Positions 34,701 through 46,827 of a stretch of 47,182 nucleotides of DNA are shown piece after piece. This DNA comes from an uncultured Prevotella sp. (GTDB lineage Bacteria > Bacteroidota > Bacteroidia > Bacteroidales > Bacteroidaceae). Below the pieces are notes generated by a model. The model ran no database searches. It had not been told where the DNA came from and saw nothing but the letters and a program-made list of their open reading frames with translations. The stretch is from assembly GCA_944320285.1 (NCBI GenBank), contig CALUGX010000007.1, forward strand, positions 1 through 47,182, in the 5' to 3' direction. The position numbers were made by a program, and so were the translations under genes. How positions within the stretch are numbered: the first letter of the stretch is position 1; each line of letters starts with the position of its first letter.

Positions 34701-35892
34701 CACACTCGCCAACATTCCGGAAGAAATCCGCGTCTACAGCAACTGCGACTCCGTAGCCCTGAGCTGCGGATGGTGGAAGGAACAAAAGACAAGGGACGAC
34801 AGTACGACGCTGTTCAAATGGCGCGACCCTGAGCTGAAAGGCGACCTGCTCATAGCCACCGCCTACCATAACGGCAAGGCCGTGGCCGCCGACACGCTGG
34901 CGATGCCATCGTTCCGCAGCTGGAACGAGCGGATACTGAAACCCGCCGACGGGTATTTCTACCTATACAACATCAACTGTGGAGGCGACACCTACACCGA
35001 CATCTGGGCTACGGAATGGACACAAGACAACAGAAAATGGTCACGTTCGTGGGGCGACAAGTTCCCGAAAGAGACGAGTCCGTTCCAAGCCAGCCAGACG
35101 TCTAACCAGCTGCTGCCCGTGTCGCCGCTGTTCCGCACGTCACGCTTCGGCCGTCACGAGCTGTTCTACTCGTTCCCCGTGCGTCCAGGCGACTATCGCG
35201 TAGAGCTTTACTTCATCGAGCCGTGGTACGGCCCCGGCCAGAGCGAGAAGACCGACTACGAAGGTCTGCGCCTCTTTGACGTGGCAATCAACGACAGCAC
35301 TTACATCCGCGACCTCGACATCTGGGCACAAGCGCGCTACGCAAAGCCCTACAAGCGCGTGCTGGACGTACACGTGCCCGGCAACAGGCTCAAAATAAAC
35401 TTCCCAAAGGTAAACGCCGGACAAGCCATTATCTCGGCAATAGCAATAGCCTCAAAAGACTCGACAGCCGCCGCCGACTACCCCGAAATAGAAGACCCCG
35501 ACCTGTGGAAGAACTTTGACAAAGACATCCTCGTACAGATGCCGGACAGCCTGCTGCCGCCCCGAAACACCGGCGGCATAAGCGTTGACGGCATGATAAA
35601 GGACGGCACAATGACGTGGAACTTCAACGTCGGCGTGGCGAGCGTTTACGCGATACGTTTCCGTTACTACAACCCGGAGGCCGAAAGAACGCTACACGTG
35701 AAGATTACCGACCTGAACGGAGTGGTCTACAAGGAAGACGACATCACCTTTGTCAAGACGCCTGAGAAGAAGACCAAGCGCCGTAACACCAGCATAACCA
35801 CTGGCTCGCAGATAAATGCAGGCAGCTACGTGGTGACGCTTACCGGCGAGGGACTTGACAAGATGTTGTTTGACAAATTGACGATTGAGTAA
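31771..35892 (+). CDS. Multidomain glycosidase: GH43/GH32-like propeller + GH2 + malectin-like domain
   Basis: The 1373-aa protein has a signal peptide (about 1-24, ending HAQ). Residues about 40-395 form a five-bladed propeller of the GH43/GH32 superfamily, with candidate acids in KIDCPTVF, TGDAQIVKMGN and DEMFAHKSC. Residues about 400-980 are GH2: jelly-roll (VGTYAEIILNGKRLG), immunoglobulin-like domain and TIM barrel with acid/base E781 in LQNEST and nucleophile E851 in NGEYGAW. Residues about 1050-1215 look like malectin, a glycan-binding fold (YRVELYFIEPWYGPG), and a small beta domain closes the protein. Both catalytic units look intact, so it may cut two linkages in one side chain. The ATG at 31771 gives a proper signal peptide; an upstream in-frame ATG at 31723 falls within the palindrome array and is rejected. 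Confidence 0.85.
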   Translation: MKKEIVRNIIFILLLLIATDSHAQNGNRRRTKTQPAVQTVVSQEDMRKVYEKVRTPYKYGLVVAPESNSRKIDCPTVFREGDTWYMTYVCYNGSNGTNGRGYETWLAKSDDLLHWETLGRILAFGNEGWDMNQRGGFPSLIDYEWGGSYNIQKFKDRYWMTYIGGAGTGYEAVNSPLSIGLASTEGDVTKAHLWETYKKPILSYADKNAQWWEQMTQYKSTVYIIDKEKFGYQFIMFYNAGGKDETHPKGERVGIAFSNDMKKWRRYKGNPVFAHDSDGTITGDAQIVKMGNLYIMFYFSAFNPTREYNAFNTFAASYDLIHWTDWQGEDLIIPSKPYDEMFAHKSCVIYHNGVVYHFYCAVNNHDQRGIAVATSKPMGKSEVNFPTPNATGKRFTASLNDNWKITFDRKTFTRDIPYNLDDYYGALQKIHGNLHGRATFEKKFMAPNMEGKQYFIRFEGVGTYAEIILNGKRLGNYDIGRTTKTIDITKYVRKGSENELEVRVSHPKGITDMPWVCGGCSSEWGFSEGSQPFGIYRPVVLEVTDKTRIEPYGTHIWNNATADSLYVETEVKNYGETVDTVSVISKICDKSGKQVIRLTDNITLKPGEMQVVRQSAAITDARRWSAEDPYLYTLNTIIKRNNKATDDLVTPFGVRTSSWPLNRKDGDNRFYMNGKPIFINGVCEYEHEFGQSHAFSDAQIDARIKEVKNAGFNAFRDAHQPHNLRYKDLIDKEGLLWWPQFSAHIWYDTPQFRESFKRHLVQWVKERRNSPSIILWGLQNESTLPADFAKECTEIIKSLDPMCEAMRLVTTCNGGDGADWNVVQNWSGTYGGKLENYANELKRDDQLLNGEYGAWRTVGNHTGERYTEEKFCDILERKAQLAESVKDSVCGQFQWILQSHDNPGRRQPDEGLRRIDKVGPFNHKGIFTTWEQPTDAFYMYKSRYTPKDKEQMVYIVPFDAEKFIRKQTAKANGTVDSTLANIPEEIRVYSNCDSVALSCGWWKEQKTRDDSTTLFKWRDPELKGDLLIATAYHNGKAVAADTLAMPSFRSWNERILKPADGYFYLYNINCGGDTYTDIWATEWTQDNRKWSRSWGDKFPKETSPFQASQTSNQLLPVSPLFRTSRFGRHELFYSFPVRPGDYRVELYFIEPWYGPGQSEKTDYEGLRLFDVAINDSTYIRDLDIWAQARYAKPYKRVLDVHVPGNRLKINFPKVNAGQAIISAIAIASKDSTAAADYPEIEDPDLWKNFDKDILVQMPDSLLPPRNTGGISVDGMIKDGTMTWNFNVGVASVYAIRFRYYNPEAERTLHVKITDLNGVVYKEDDITFVKTPEKKTKRRNTSITTGSQINAGSYVVTLTGEGLDKMLFDKLTIE

Positions 35893-35915
35893 CACCCTGA
35901 TACTCAACGCATTGC

Positions 35916-35996
35916 AAAAGGCGGCCTTTTACCGTGCAAAAGGCCACCTTTCGCCGTATAAAAGACCGTCTTTTGCAGTGCGATTTGCCGCCTTTT
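35916..35996. repeat. Four-unit palindrome array upstream of the GH2 gene
   Basis: Units at 35916 (AAAAGGCGGCCTTTT), 35938 (AAAAGGCCACCTTTC), 35960 (AAAAGACCGTCTTTT) and 35982 (GATTTGCCGCCTTTT), exact 22-bp step. The third unit carries a paired change, GG/CC to GA/TC, that keeps the dyad symmetry. It begins 23 bp after one stop codon and ends 63 bp before the next ATG. Confidence 0.85.
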
Positions 35997-36044
35997 GCAT
36001 TTCAGGCGAAATCTTTACCACCCAAAATACATTAACCGCAATAA

Positions 36045-39161
<3,117 letters not shown>

Positions 39162-39211
39162 GACACCGGGACTTCAAATTAAACGACATGGAATAATAAA
39201 ACAAAAATAAT

Positions 39212-42025
39212 ATGAGAAAGTTATTGATTTCAACGTTATTATTAACGTCTGCCGTGTCAGGGGCTTATGCCCAGGGCAGCGTCTACACGCAACGCCAATA
39301 CCTCAGCGGACGCGGCAGTGATGACATGGTGCAGTGGGACTTTTACTGTACCGGCGGCAACAATTCAGGCAAGTGGACGAAAATCGGCGTACCCTCATGC
39401 TGGGAACTCCAAGGCTTCGGCACCTACCAGTATGGAATGAAGTTTTACGGCAAACCCTTCCCTGACGGCATTGCTGACGAGAAAGGAATGTACAAATACG
39501 AGTTTACGCTGCCCGCAGAATGGGCCAACCATCACATCGACCTCGTATTTGAAGGCTCTATGACCGACACGCAGGTGATGATTAACAAGCGTAAGGCCGG
39601 CGACCTGCACCAAGGAGCGTTCTACCGCATAACCTACGACGTAACCGACCGCGTATTCTTCGGCGACAAGAAAAACCTGCTCGAAGTAACCGTAAGCAAG
39701 GAAAGTACCAACGCCGGCGTAAACCTTGCAGAACGCCGTGCCGACTATTGGAACTTCGGCGGCATATTCCGCCCGGTGTTCATCGTGTGCAAACCTGCCA
39801 TAAACATCGAGCGCACGGCCATTGACGCCAAGGCCGACGGGTCGTTCAACGCTTACGTTCTGATTAACCACACGCTCGAAGGAGCAAAGGTGCGCACCAC
39901 TATCAGCGATATGGACGGCAAGAAAGTATCCGAGAACACCACAAACTTAAGGCCAGGAAGCGACCATGCCGACGTTACGTTCAAGGTAAACAACCCCAAA
40001 CTGTGGACCGCCGAGACACCCAACCGCTACCAAGTGGAGTTCGCCCTGATTGACGCCGACGGCAAGACACTGCACATAGAGAAAGACAAGTTCGGCTTCC
40101 GCACCATTGAGACACGTGCCGGTGACGGCCTTTACATCAATGGGAAGAAAGTGAACATCCGAGGCGTGAACCGCCACAGCTTCTGGCCTGAAAGCGGACG
40201 TACACTCAACAAGCAGCTGAACATTGCCGACGTGGAACTTATCAAGAGCATGAACATGAACTCTGTGCGCCTCTCACATTATCCTGCCGACCCGGAGTTT
40301 TACGATGCGTGCGACAGTCTCGGTCTATACGTGATGAGTGAACTTAGCGGATGGCACGGCCACCACGAGACAATCAACGGCCAGAAACTCATCAAGGAAA
40401 TGGTCACCCGTGACGTTAACCATCCCTGCGTGATATGGTGGAGCAACGGAAACGAGAAGGGATGGAACACCGAGCTGGACGGCGAGTTCCATAAATGGGA
40501 CATACAGAAGCGTCCCGTCCTTCATCCACAAGGCAACTTCGGAGGATACGAAACCATGCACTACCGCTCTTACGGCGAAAGCGAGGAGCATATGCGCAGG
40601 CCTGAAATCTTCATGCCTACGGAGTTCTTGCACGCCCTTTACGATGGAGGAGCCGGTGCCGGACTTTATGACTACTGGGAACTGATGCGCTCATGGCCGC
40701 GCTGCGCCGGTGGCTTTATTTGGGCTTATGCCGATGAAGGAGTAGTGCGCACCGACCTTAACAACATGATAGACAACGTAGGCAACTACGGGGCTGACGG
40801 CATCGTAGGGCCTCACCACGAAAAGGAAGGCAGCTACTACACGGTAAAGCAAATCTGGAGTCCCGTGCAAGTGTCGATGCCGGCCAACTTCAACGGCACA
40901 CTTGACGTCGAAAACCATTACAACTTCCTGTCACTTGACAAGTGCAAATTTGATTATTCATACGTGAAATACGTAGGTGACGACACCAAGACAGTAAAAA
41001 GCGGAACGGTCAACGGCGCAAACATAGCCCCCGACTCAAAGGGAACTATCAGCATAGCAGCAGCTCCTTCAGATGCCGACGCACTCAGCATTAAAGCAAC
41101 CGACCAGTATGGCAACGAGCTTTTCACATGGGTTTTCAAGCTTAAGAACGCCGATAACATTTACGAAAGTACGGCAAAAGGCAACCGCCCGACGTTTAGC
41201 AACAACGTTGTTAAGGCCGGTAACGTAACCTACACTTTCTCGGCTGAGAACGGAACGCTCTCAAGCGTGACAACTTCAAAGGGTGATTACAAGTTCAACG
41301 GAGGCCCCAAGTTCTTCGCTTACCGCCGTTCTGACAGGTCGTTCGACCAGTTCTACAACCATGACGACCCCGAAGCCGAAAAGAAAAAGACCACTTATAC
41401 AGAGTACATGGACCAAGGCAAGTTCGTCAAACTTACGAGCAAGGATGGCGAAAACGACACTCTCATCGTAACAGCCGAATACGCTCTCGGCTCGCTCCAG
41501 AACGCGGAATGGCACATCGCTCCCGACGGCGGGGCACGTCTTATCTACACATATTGCTTCAACGGCGTAGTAGACCTTATGGGCGTGAAGTTCGATTTGC
41601 CCGAAGCTGAAGTGCAAAGCAAACAATGGCTCGGCCACGGCCCTTACCGCGTATGGCAGAATCGCCTGCATGGGCCACAACTCGGAATATGGAGCAACGA
41701 CTACAACGACCCAATACCGGGTGAAAGCTTCACTTACCCGGAATTCAAGGGATACTTTGCCGGTGTACAATGGATGAAGTTAAAGACCAACACCGGCACT
41801 ATAACAATACAGCCGGGAACTGACTGCGAATACGTAGGAGTATTCCAACCGCGAGACGGACGCGACAAGCTGCTCTACACGCTGCCTGAAACAGGCATCA
41901 GCCTGATGCAGGTGATACCCGCAGTCCGCAACAAGGTGAACACAACAGACCTCAACGGCCCGTCGGCGCAGCCTGTTTGGGCACGCGGGACACACGTCGG
42001 TGAAGTCACATTACACTTTGAATGA
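39212..42025 (+). CDS. GH2-family glycoside hydrolase, substrate uncertain
   Basis: The 937-aa protein has a signal peptide (MRKLLISTLLLTSAVSGAYAQ), a jelly-roll domain, an immunoglobulin-like domain, a TIM barrel (about 300-560) and C-terminal beta domains including one like the small chain of beta-galactosidases (WLGHGPYRVWQNRLHGPQLG). Acid/base E415 sits in NGNEKGW and the likely nucleophile E471 in MPTEFLHALYDGG. The second motif differs from the SEYAHAMGN of the preceding GH2, so the enzyme probably has another specificity (for example a uronide, arabinopyranose or branched galactose; inference). It is 50 bp after the previous gene and overlaps GH106 by 4 bp (ATGA). Confidence 0.88.
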   Translation: MRKLLISTLLLTSAVSGAYAQGSVYTQRQYLSGRGSDDMVQWDFYCTGGNNSGKWTKIGVPSCWELQGFGTYQYGMKFYGKPFPDGIADEKGMYKYEFTLPAEWANHHIDLVFEGSMTDTQVMINKRKAGDLHQGAFYRITYDVTDRVFFGDKKNLLEVTVSKESTNAGVNLAERRADYWNFGGIFRPVFIVCKPAINIERTAIDAKADGSFNAYVLINHTLEGAKVRTTISDMDGKKVSENTTNLRPGSDHADVTFKVNNPKLWTAETPNRYQVEFALIDADGKTLHIEKDKFGFRTIETRAGDGLYINGKKVNIRGVNRHSFWPESGRTLNKQLNIADVELIKSMNMNSVRLSHYPADPEFYDACDSLGLYVMSELSGWHGHHETINGQKLIKEMVTRDVNHPCVIWWSNGNEKGWNTELDGEFHKWDIQKRPVLHPQGNFGGYETMHYRSYGESEEHMRRPEIFMPTEFLHALYDGGAGAGLYDYWELMRSWPRCAGGFIWAYADEGVVRTDLNNMIDNVGNYGADGIVGPHHEKEGSYYTVKQIWSPVQVSMPANFNGTLDVENHYNFLSLDKCKFDYSYVKYVGDDTKTVKSGTVNGANIAPDSKGTISIAAAPSDADALSIKATDQYGNELFTWVFKLKNADNIYESTAKGNRPTFSNNVVKAGNVTYTFSAENGTLSSVTTSKGDYKFNGGPKFFAYRRSDRSFDQFYNHDDPEAEKKKTTYTEYMDQGKFVKLTSKDGENDTLIVTAEYALGSLQNAEWHIAPDGGARLIYTYCFNGVVDLMGVKFDLPEAEVQSKQWLGHGPYRVWQNRLHGPQLGIWSNDYNDPIPGESFTYPEFKGYFAGVQWMKLKTNTGTITIQPGTDCEYVGVFQPRDGRDKLLYTLPETGISLMQVIPAVRNKVNTTDLNGPSAQPVWARGTHVGEVTLHFE

Positions 42026-45000
42026 GCATGAGAAAGATTATGTCAATACTCGTTGCCTGTGCCACGCTGACACCGGCAACGGCGCAAACTACCATTCAGG
42101 AGAACACTCCTGAATGGTATAAACGTTTCAATTCACCGTCACAAGAAGCCGCTCCTTGGACGTTCTGGTACTGGATGTACGGCTGCGTTACGGATGAAGG
42201 CATACGCTTGGATCTTGAAGCCATGCACGACGCAGGAATCAAAGGTTTTTACCTTATGCCCATAAAGGACGTTAGCGACGGGAGTCAATACAACGGCACA
42301 AGCCGCCAGTTGTCGCCCGAATGGTGGAAGCGTATGGACACAGCATTCCGCACAGCCGACAAGCTCGGCCTCGAAATGGGAATTCACTTCTCTGACGGCT
42401 TCGCCCTCGGAGGCGGCCCGTGGATTACTCCCGAAGAGTCGATGCAACGTGTCGTGTGGTCTGACACAATCGTTTCGGGCGGCGAACAAGAAATAACATT
42501 GCCCCGCCCGGAATGCAAAGAAGGATATTATGAAGACATAACGACATTCGCTTATCCTGCCGAATACGCAGACGAGCGCAAGCCTAAGGCATCGGTTGAG
42601 TTCCCATACCGCTCTTCCGAGCCGTGCGACATCATCATGTCATACGACGAGCCTTACACCCTGCGCAGCGTTGAAATCATCACCGGAGGCAACAATTACC
42701 AAGCCCACAGGTTCAAGGTGTACGCTTCTGACGACGGCGTAGACTACCGTTTCATACGTGAAATAAGCCCTGCGCGCCAAGGCTGGCAGAACACCGACGC
42801 TTACGCCACTTACTCAATACCGGCCACAACCGCCCGTTTCTTCAAATTCCACTGGACGCCTGAAGGCAGCGACCCAGGCTCAGAAGACATGGACGCGGCA
42901 AAATGGAAGCCCAATCTGAAAGTCGCCAACCTCGTGCTTGGTTCCGAGCCTGTGATAGACGGGTATGAAGGCAAGTCGGGAAAGGTGTGGCGCGTGTCCG
43001 AATATTTCCCCGTGTCAGACAACGAGTGCATACCAAGGGACAAGGTTATCAACCTCACAGGCAAACTGCTTTCATCTGACTTTTTAGACAAGCCGTTTAC
43101 CATCAACCTGCCAAAAGGCCGCTGGCACATACTCCGCATGGGGCACACCACTACGGGACACGTCAACGCCACGGGAGGCGGCGGACGCGGTTTAGAGTGC
43201 GACAAGTTCTCACGCGAGGCTATACGGAAACAGTTTGACAACTGGTTCGCCAACATATACAGGCACGCCCCGGCTGATATCGTAAAAAGAGTACTCACCC
43301 GCATACACGTTGACAGTTGGGAATGCGGCAGTCAAAACTGGAGCGAAAACTTCGCAGAAGAGTTCCGCCGTCGCCGCGGCTACGACCTGATGCAGTGGCT
43401 TCCGCTCTACGCCGGTGTGCCCATCGGCACTTCTGAACAGTCAGAGAAAGTGCTGCGCGACATCCGCCAGACCATCGCCGAACTCATCAATGACATCTTC
43501 TTCGACGAGGTGGCGACGCTCGGCAAGCGATACGGATGCAAGCTCTCTGCCGAATGCGTCGCTCCGACAATGGTGAGCGACGGCTTGCTCCACTACCAGC
43601 ACGCAGACTACCCGATGGGCGAGTTCTGGTTGAACAGTCCTACACATGATAAACTCAACGATATGCTCGACGCCGTGAGCGGTGCCCACATCTACGGCAA
43701 AAACATCATACAGGCCGAAGGCTTCACCGAGGTGCGCGGCACGTGGGACGAAGACTTCGCCCTGCTGAAGCCGTTGCTCGACCGCAACTACTGCACGGGC
43801 ATCAACGCCATAGTGTTCCACGTGAACACGCACAACCCCTGGACCGACCGCCGTCCCGGCATGACACTTGACGGAATAGGCACATTCTTCCAACGCGACA
43901 ACACCTGGTGGAGAGAAATGCCTGCATTCACCGGCTACATATCGCGCTGCCAGTCATTGCTGCAATACGGCAAACCGGTGGTTGACCTTGCCGTCTACAC
44001 CGGCGACGAGACGCCGCGACGCTCAATTCTGCCAGAGCGATTAATCACATCCCTGCCCGGACTTTACAGCGAAACGACCAAAGAACGCGAGCGCAACCGC
44101 CTCGCCAACGTAGGCCAACCGCTCGAAGTAAGTCCGGTGGGCGTAACCCACACGGCCAACATGACCAAGGCCGAGCACTGGGTCAACCCGCTGCGCGGCT
44201 ACCGTTACGACTCCTTCAACCATGACGTGTTAGGCAAGTCGCAGGTAAAGGATGGCAAGCTCGTCACCCAGAACGGCATGGTTTACTCTGCCCTTGTCAT
44301 TCCCCAGGCACGTAAGATGAATCCGGGACGCATCGTTTCGAGCTGGAACACCATAAACGCCATCGAGAAATGGGGCGTGCCCGTACTGAAAGAACCTTGG
44401 GAGGAAGCCGACCTGACGAGCCTCGGCATCAAGCGCGATGCCGACCTGCCCGATGGAATAGACTTCACGCACCGCACTGCCGAGGATGCAGACGTCTACT
44501 TCCTGAGCAACCAGACCGACTCCACTGTCACCTTCTCACCCGTGTTTAGGACGGAAAGGGCTCACCGCTATCTCGCCGACGCCGTAACGGGAAAAGTCTA
44601 CACTGCCGGTGAAAGCGTAACACTGCCCGTCGGAGGGTCCATCTTCTACATCCTGTCAGACAAGGCTGTACCGGCCAAACTGACGGCAATGCCCACGCAA
44701 AGCTCCACGCTGCTCACGCTCGACAAAAACAAATGGAGCATCGCCTTCGAGGAAACCGGCAAGCGCATCAACGCCACTCCGCTGATTGACTGGAGCAAGT
44801 CTGCCGACAACAGCGTGAAGTTCTACTCCGGCCACGCCACCTACCAGACAACATTCCGCCTGCAACGCAAACCAAAGGGCACAATAATGCTCAACCTGGG
44901 CACCGTGGGCAACACGGCAACCGTCTACGTAAACGGAAAGAATTGCGGCACGGCATGGACGGCCCCGTTCGCAGTTGACATAACAAAGGCTGTGAAGCGT

Positions 45001-45177
45001 GGCACGAACTCGCTCAAAATCGTCGTTGTGAACACATGGGCCAACGCCCTGCAAGGCTACGACTTGGGCACACCGCCGTTTGAAGGCATCTGGACTAACG
45101 GCAAGTATCGCCGCGCAGAAAAGGAACTGCTGCCCGCCGGACTGTTGGGACCGGTCAATGTTGTAAACGCATATTAA
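42022..45177 (+). CDS. GH106 alpha-L-rhamnosidase
   Basis: GH106 enzymes are calcium-dependent inverting rhamnosidases that act on RG-I, RG-II and other rhamnosides. The 1051-aa protein has a signal peptide (about 1-22, ending near ATAQ) and a TIM barrel with family marks PWTFWYWMYGCVTDEGI, GGGGRGLECDKFS, RIHVDSWECGSQNWSENF and KLSAECVAPTMVSDG. An inserted carbohydrate-binding-like beta-sandwich (about 165-300, RSVEIITGGNNYQAHRFKVY) and a C-terminal galactose-binding-like domain (about 900-1050, ATVYVNGKNCGTAW) are typical of the family. Its ATG overlaps the stop codon of the GH2 gene; a second Met lies two codons in. It is the periplasmic partner to the cytoplasmic GH78, so rhamnose is cut in two compartments. 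Confidence 0.92.
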   Translation: MSMRKIMSILVACATLTPATAQTTIQENTPEWYKRFNSPSQEAAPWTFWYWMYGCVTDEGIRLDLEAMHDAGIKGFYLMPIKDVSDGSQYNGTSRQLSPEWWKRMDTAFRTADKLGLEMGIHFSDGFALGGGPWITPEESMQRVVWSDTIVSGGEQEITLPRPECKEGYYEDITTFAYPAEYADERKPKASVEFPYRSSEPCDIIMSYDEPYTLRSVEIITGGNNYQAHRFKVYASDDGVDYRFIREISPARQGWQNTDAYATYSIPATTARFFKFHWTPEGSDPGSEDMDAAKWKPNLKVANLVLGSEPVIDGYEGKSGKVWRVSEYFPVSDNECIPRDKVINLTGKLLSSDFLDKPFTINLPKGRWHILRMGHTTTGHVNATGGGGRGLECDKFSREAIRKQFDNWFANIYRHAPADIVKRVLTRIHVDSWECGSQNWSENFAEEFRRRRGYDLMQWLPLYAGVPIGTSEQSEKVLRDIRQTIAELINDIFFDEVATLGKRYGCKLSAECVAPTMVSDGLLHYQHADYPMGEFWLNSPTHDKLNDMLDAVSGAHIYGKNIIQAEGFTEVRGTWDEDFALLKPLLDRNYCTGINAIVFHVNTHNPWTDRRPGMTLDGIGTFFQRDNTWWREMPAFTGYISRCQSLLQYGKPVVDLAVYTGDETPRRSILPERLITSLPGLYSETTKERERNRLANVGQPLEVSPVGVTHTANMTKAEHWVNPLRGYRYDSFNHDVLGKSQVKDGKLVTQNGMVYSALVIPQARKMNPGRIVSSWNTINAIEKWGVPVLKEPWEEADLTSLGIKRDADLPDGIDFTHRTAEDADVYFLSNQTDSTVTFSPVFRTERAHRYLADAVTGKVYTAGESVTLPVGGSIFYILSDKAVPAKLTAMPTQSSTLLTLDKNKWSIAFEETGKRINATPLIDWSKSADNSVKFYSGHATYQTTFRLQRKPKGTIMLNLGTVGNTATVYVNGKNCGTAWTAPFAVDITKAVKRGTNSLKIVVVNTWANALQGYDLGTPPFEGIWTNGKYRRAEKELLPAGLLGPVNVVNAY

Positions 45178-45180
45178 CAG

Positions 45181-45272
45181 CCCCTCCCCGTCCCTCCCCG
45201 AAGGGAGAGGGGAAACATTACCCTTACAAAACACACCAAGCTCCTCCCGGCAAGGGAGGTCGGGAGGAGCTT
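45181..45272. repeat. Two adjacent GC-rich palindromes (REP-like)
   Basis: The first, 45181-45212, pairs CCCCT and TCCCT with AGGGA and AGGGG around CCCCGA. The second has perfect 12-bp arms, AAGCTCCTCCCG (45238-45249) and 45261-45272, around an 11-nt loop that repeats the GGGAGG theme. Composition (C/T then G/A tracts) differs sharply from the AAAAGG arrays. They fill the gap between GH106 and the esterase and may slow or end transcription or protect the upstream mRNA, as REP elements do. Confidence 0.6.
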
Positions 45273-45290
45273 ACAAAATCAATTTACGAG

Positions 45291-46700
45291 ATGAAGAAAC
45301 TAACATTACTGCTTACCGCGCTGCTCGCAACCACGGGCATCAACGCGAAGGTAACGCTGCCGAAGATGTTTTCAGACGGCATGGTGATGCAGCGAGAGAC
45401 TAACGCGAACCTCTGGGGCACGGCTGAAGCGTCGGCCACGGTGAAAATCACGACCTCGTGGAACGGCAAAACCTACGAGACCAAGGCCGGGACGGACGGC
45501 AAATGGAAAACTGCCATTGCCACGCCGGAGGCCGGAGGCCCCTACTCTATCACGCTGACGGACGGTGAACAGACCGTGCTCGACAACATCCTCATCGGCG
45601 AACTGTGGCTTTGCTCCGGCCAGAGCAACATGGAAATGCCGATGAAAGGCTTTAAGAACCAACCCGTTGAGAACGCCGTCGAGGACATACTGCACAGTGC
45701 CGACAAGGAACTGCGCCTGTTCACGGTAAAGCGCAACAGCCGGTTTGCTCCCGTTGACACCGTTAGCGGCAAATGGAGCGAAGCGTCTCCCGCGTCGGTG
45801 CGCGAGTTCAGCGCAACGGCCTATCACTTCGGGCGCGAGCTGCGCCGCATCCTCGGCGTGCCCGTGGGCCTCATCGTAACGTCATGGGGCGGCTCGGCGT
45901 GCGAGGCCTGGATGCGGGCCGACTGGCTGAAAGCCTTTCCCGACGCCAAGATACCGGCCTCGGAAGACGACATAAAGTCGAAAAACCGCACACCGACGGT
46001 ACTCTACAACGGTATGCTACATCCGCTCATCGGCATCACCATGCGCGGCGTTATCTGGTACCAGGGCGAAGACAACGTGCCACGCTACAAGACTTACGCC
46101 GATATGCTCTCAACGATGGTGCGCGGCTGGCGCGCCGAATGGGGACAGGGCGACTTTCCCTTCTATTTCTGCCAGATAGCCCCTTACGACTACAGCCTCA
46201 TCGACTGGACTACGAACAGCGCACTCCTGCGCGAACAGCAGTCGAAAGCCGAGCTCATGATACCCAATTCAGGTATGGCAGTGCTCATGGACGCAGGTCT
46301 CGAATACGGCATCCACCCGCGCAAGAAGCACCTTGCCGGGATGCGCCTTGCCCTGCTCGCTCTGAAGAAGACTTACGGCGTAGAGGGCATTACGGCTGAA
46401 AGCCCCTACTTCCGCGACGTAACGTTCCAGAACGACACGGCCGTGGTGCGCTTCAACCGCGCCGATATGTGGGTGTACGGAAGCAACGGTCTTAAGAGCG
46501 ACCTGTTCGAGGTGGCCGGCGAGGACCGCGTGTTCCACCCCGCAAAGGCTTGGATTGAGCGCAGCAAGGTGTACGTAAAGAGCGACGCCGTGAAGCATCC
46601 CGTGGCCGTGCGCTACGCCTTCAAGGACTGGGTCTGCGGCGACCTGTATTGTGACGGACTGCCCGTCAGCTCGTTCCGCACAGACGACTGGGAGGAATGA
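45291..46700 (+). CDS. Sialate O-acetylesterase-like SGNH carbohydrate esterase
   Basis: The 469-aa protein belongs to the SASA/DUF303 group, which removes acetyl groups from sugars; in a PUL of this type acetylated pectin is the likely target (inference). Signal peptide: about 1-19. An N-terminal beta domain (about 22-100) precedes the SGNH hydrolase. The nucleophile is S112 in GQSNMEMP; block III is GVIWYQGEDNV; the catalytic His is H342 in GIHPRKKHLAG. The acid that usually stands two or three residues before this His is not there (sequence EYGIH); E338 or an Asp further up may take its place. A small beta domain ends the protein. It begins 113 bp after GH106, beyond two GC-rich palindromes. 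Confidence 0.88.
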   Translation: MKKLTLLLTALLATTGINAKVTLPKMFSDGMVMQRETNANLWGTAEASATVKITTSWNGKTYETKAGTDGKWKTAIATPEAGGPYSITLTDGEQTVLDNILIGELWLCSGQSNMEMPMKGFKNQPVENAVEDILHSADKELRLFTVKRNSRFAPVDTVSGKWSEASPASVREFSATAYHFGRELRRILGVPVGLIVTSWGGSACEAWMRADWLKAFPDAKIPASEDDIKSKNRTPTVLYNGMLHPLIGITMRGVIWYQGEDNVPRYKTYADMLSTMVRGWRAEWGQGDFPFYFCQIAPYDYSLIDWTTNSALLREQQSKAELMIPNSGMAVLMDAGLEYGIHPRKKHLAGMRLALLALKKTYGVEGITAESPYFRDVTFQNDTAVVRFNRADMWVYGSNGLKSDLFEVAGEDRVFHPAKAWIERSKVYVKSDAVKHPVAVRYAFKDWVCGDLYCDGLPVSSFRTDDWEE

Positions 46701-46736
46701 CACTCCGGTAAGGAGCGTCCAAACCGATTGTAAAGG

Positions 46737-46783
46737 CCGTCCAAAAGGGTAGTTTGGACGGCTCAAACCACCCTTTTGGACGG
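46737..46783 (+). terminator. Long nested hairpin after the esterase gene
   Basis: Perfect 14-bp arms CCGTCCAAAAGGGT (46737-46750) and 46770-46783 enclose a second 5-bp stem GTTTG/CAAAC (46752-46756, 46764-46768) with a single mismatch between the stems. Its start is 37 bp after the esterase stop codon. There is no good T-run, so it may be a transcript-end stabiliser rather than a true terminator. GTCCAAA or its complement appears four times within 46717-46782. Confidence 0.6.
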
Positions 46784-46827
46784 TTCTTGCTTACCCAATC
46801 ATAACAGCCTGTATTTCAACACGTTGC

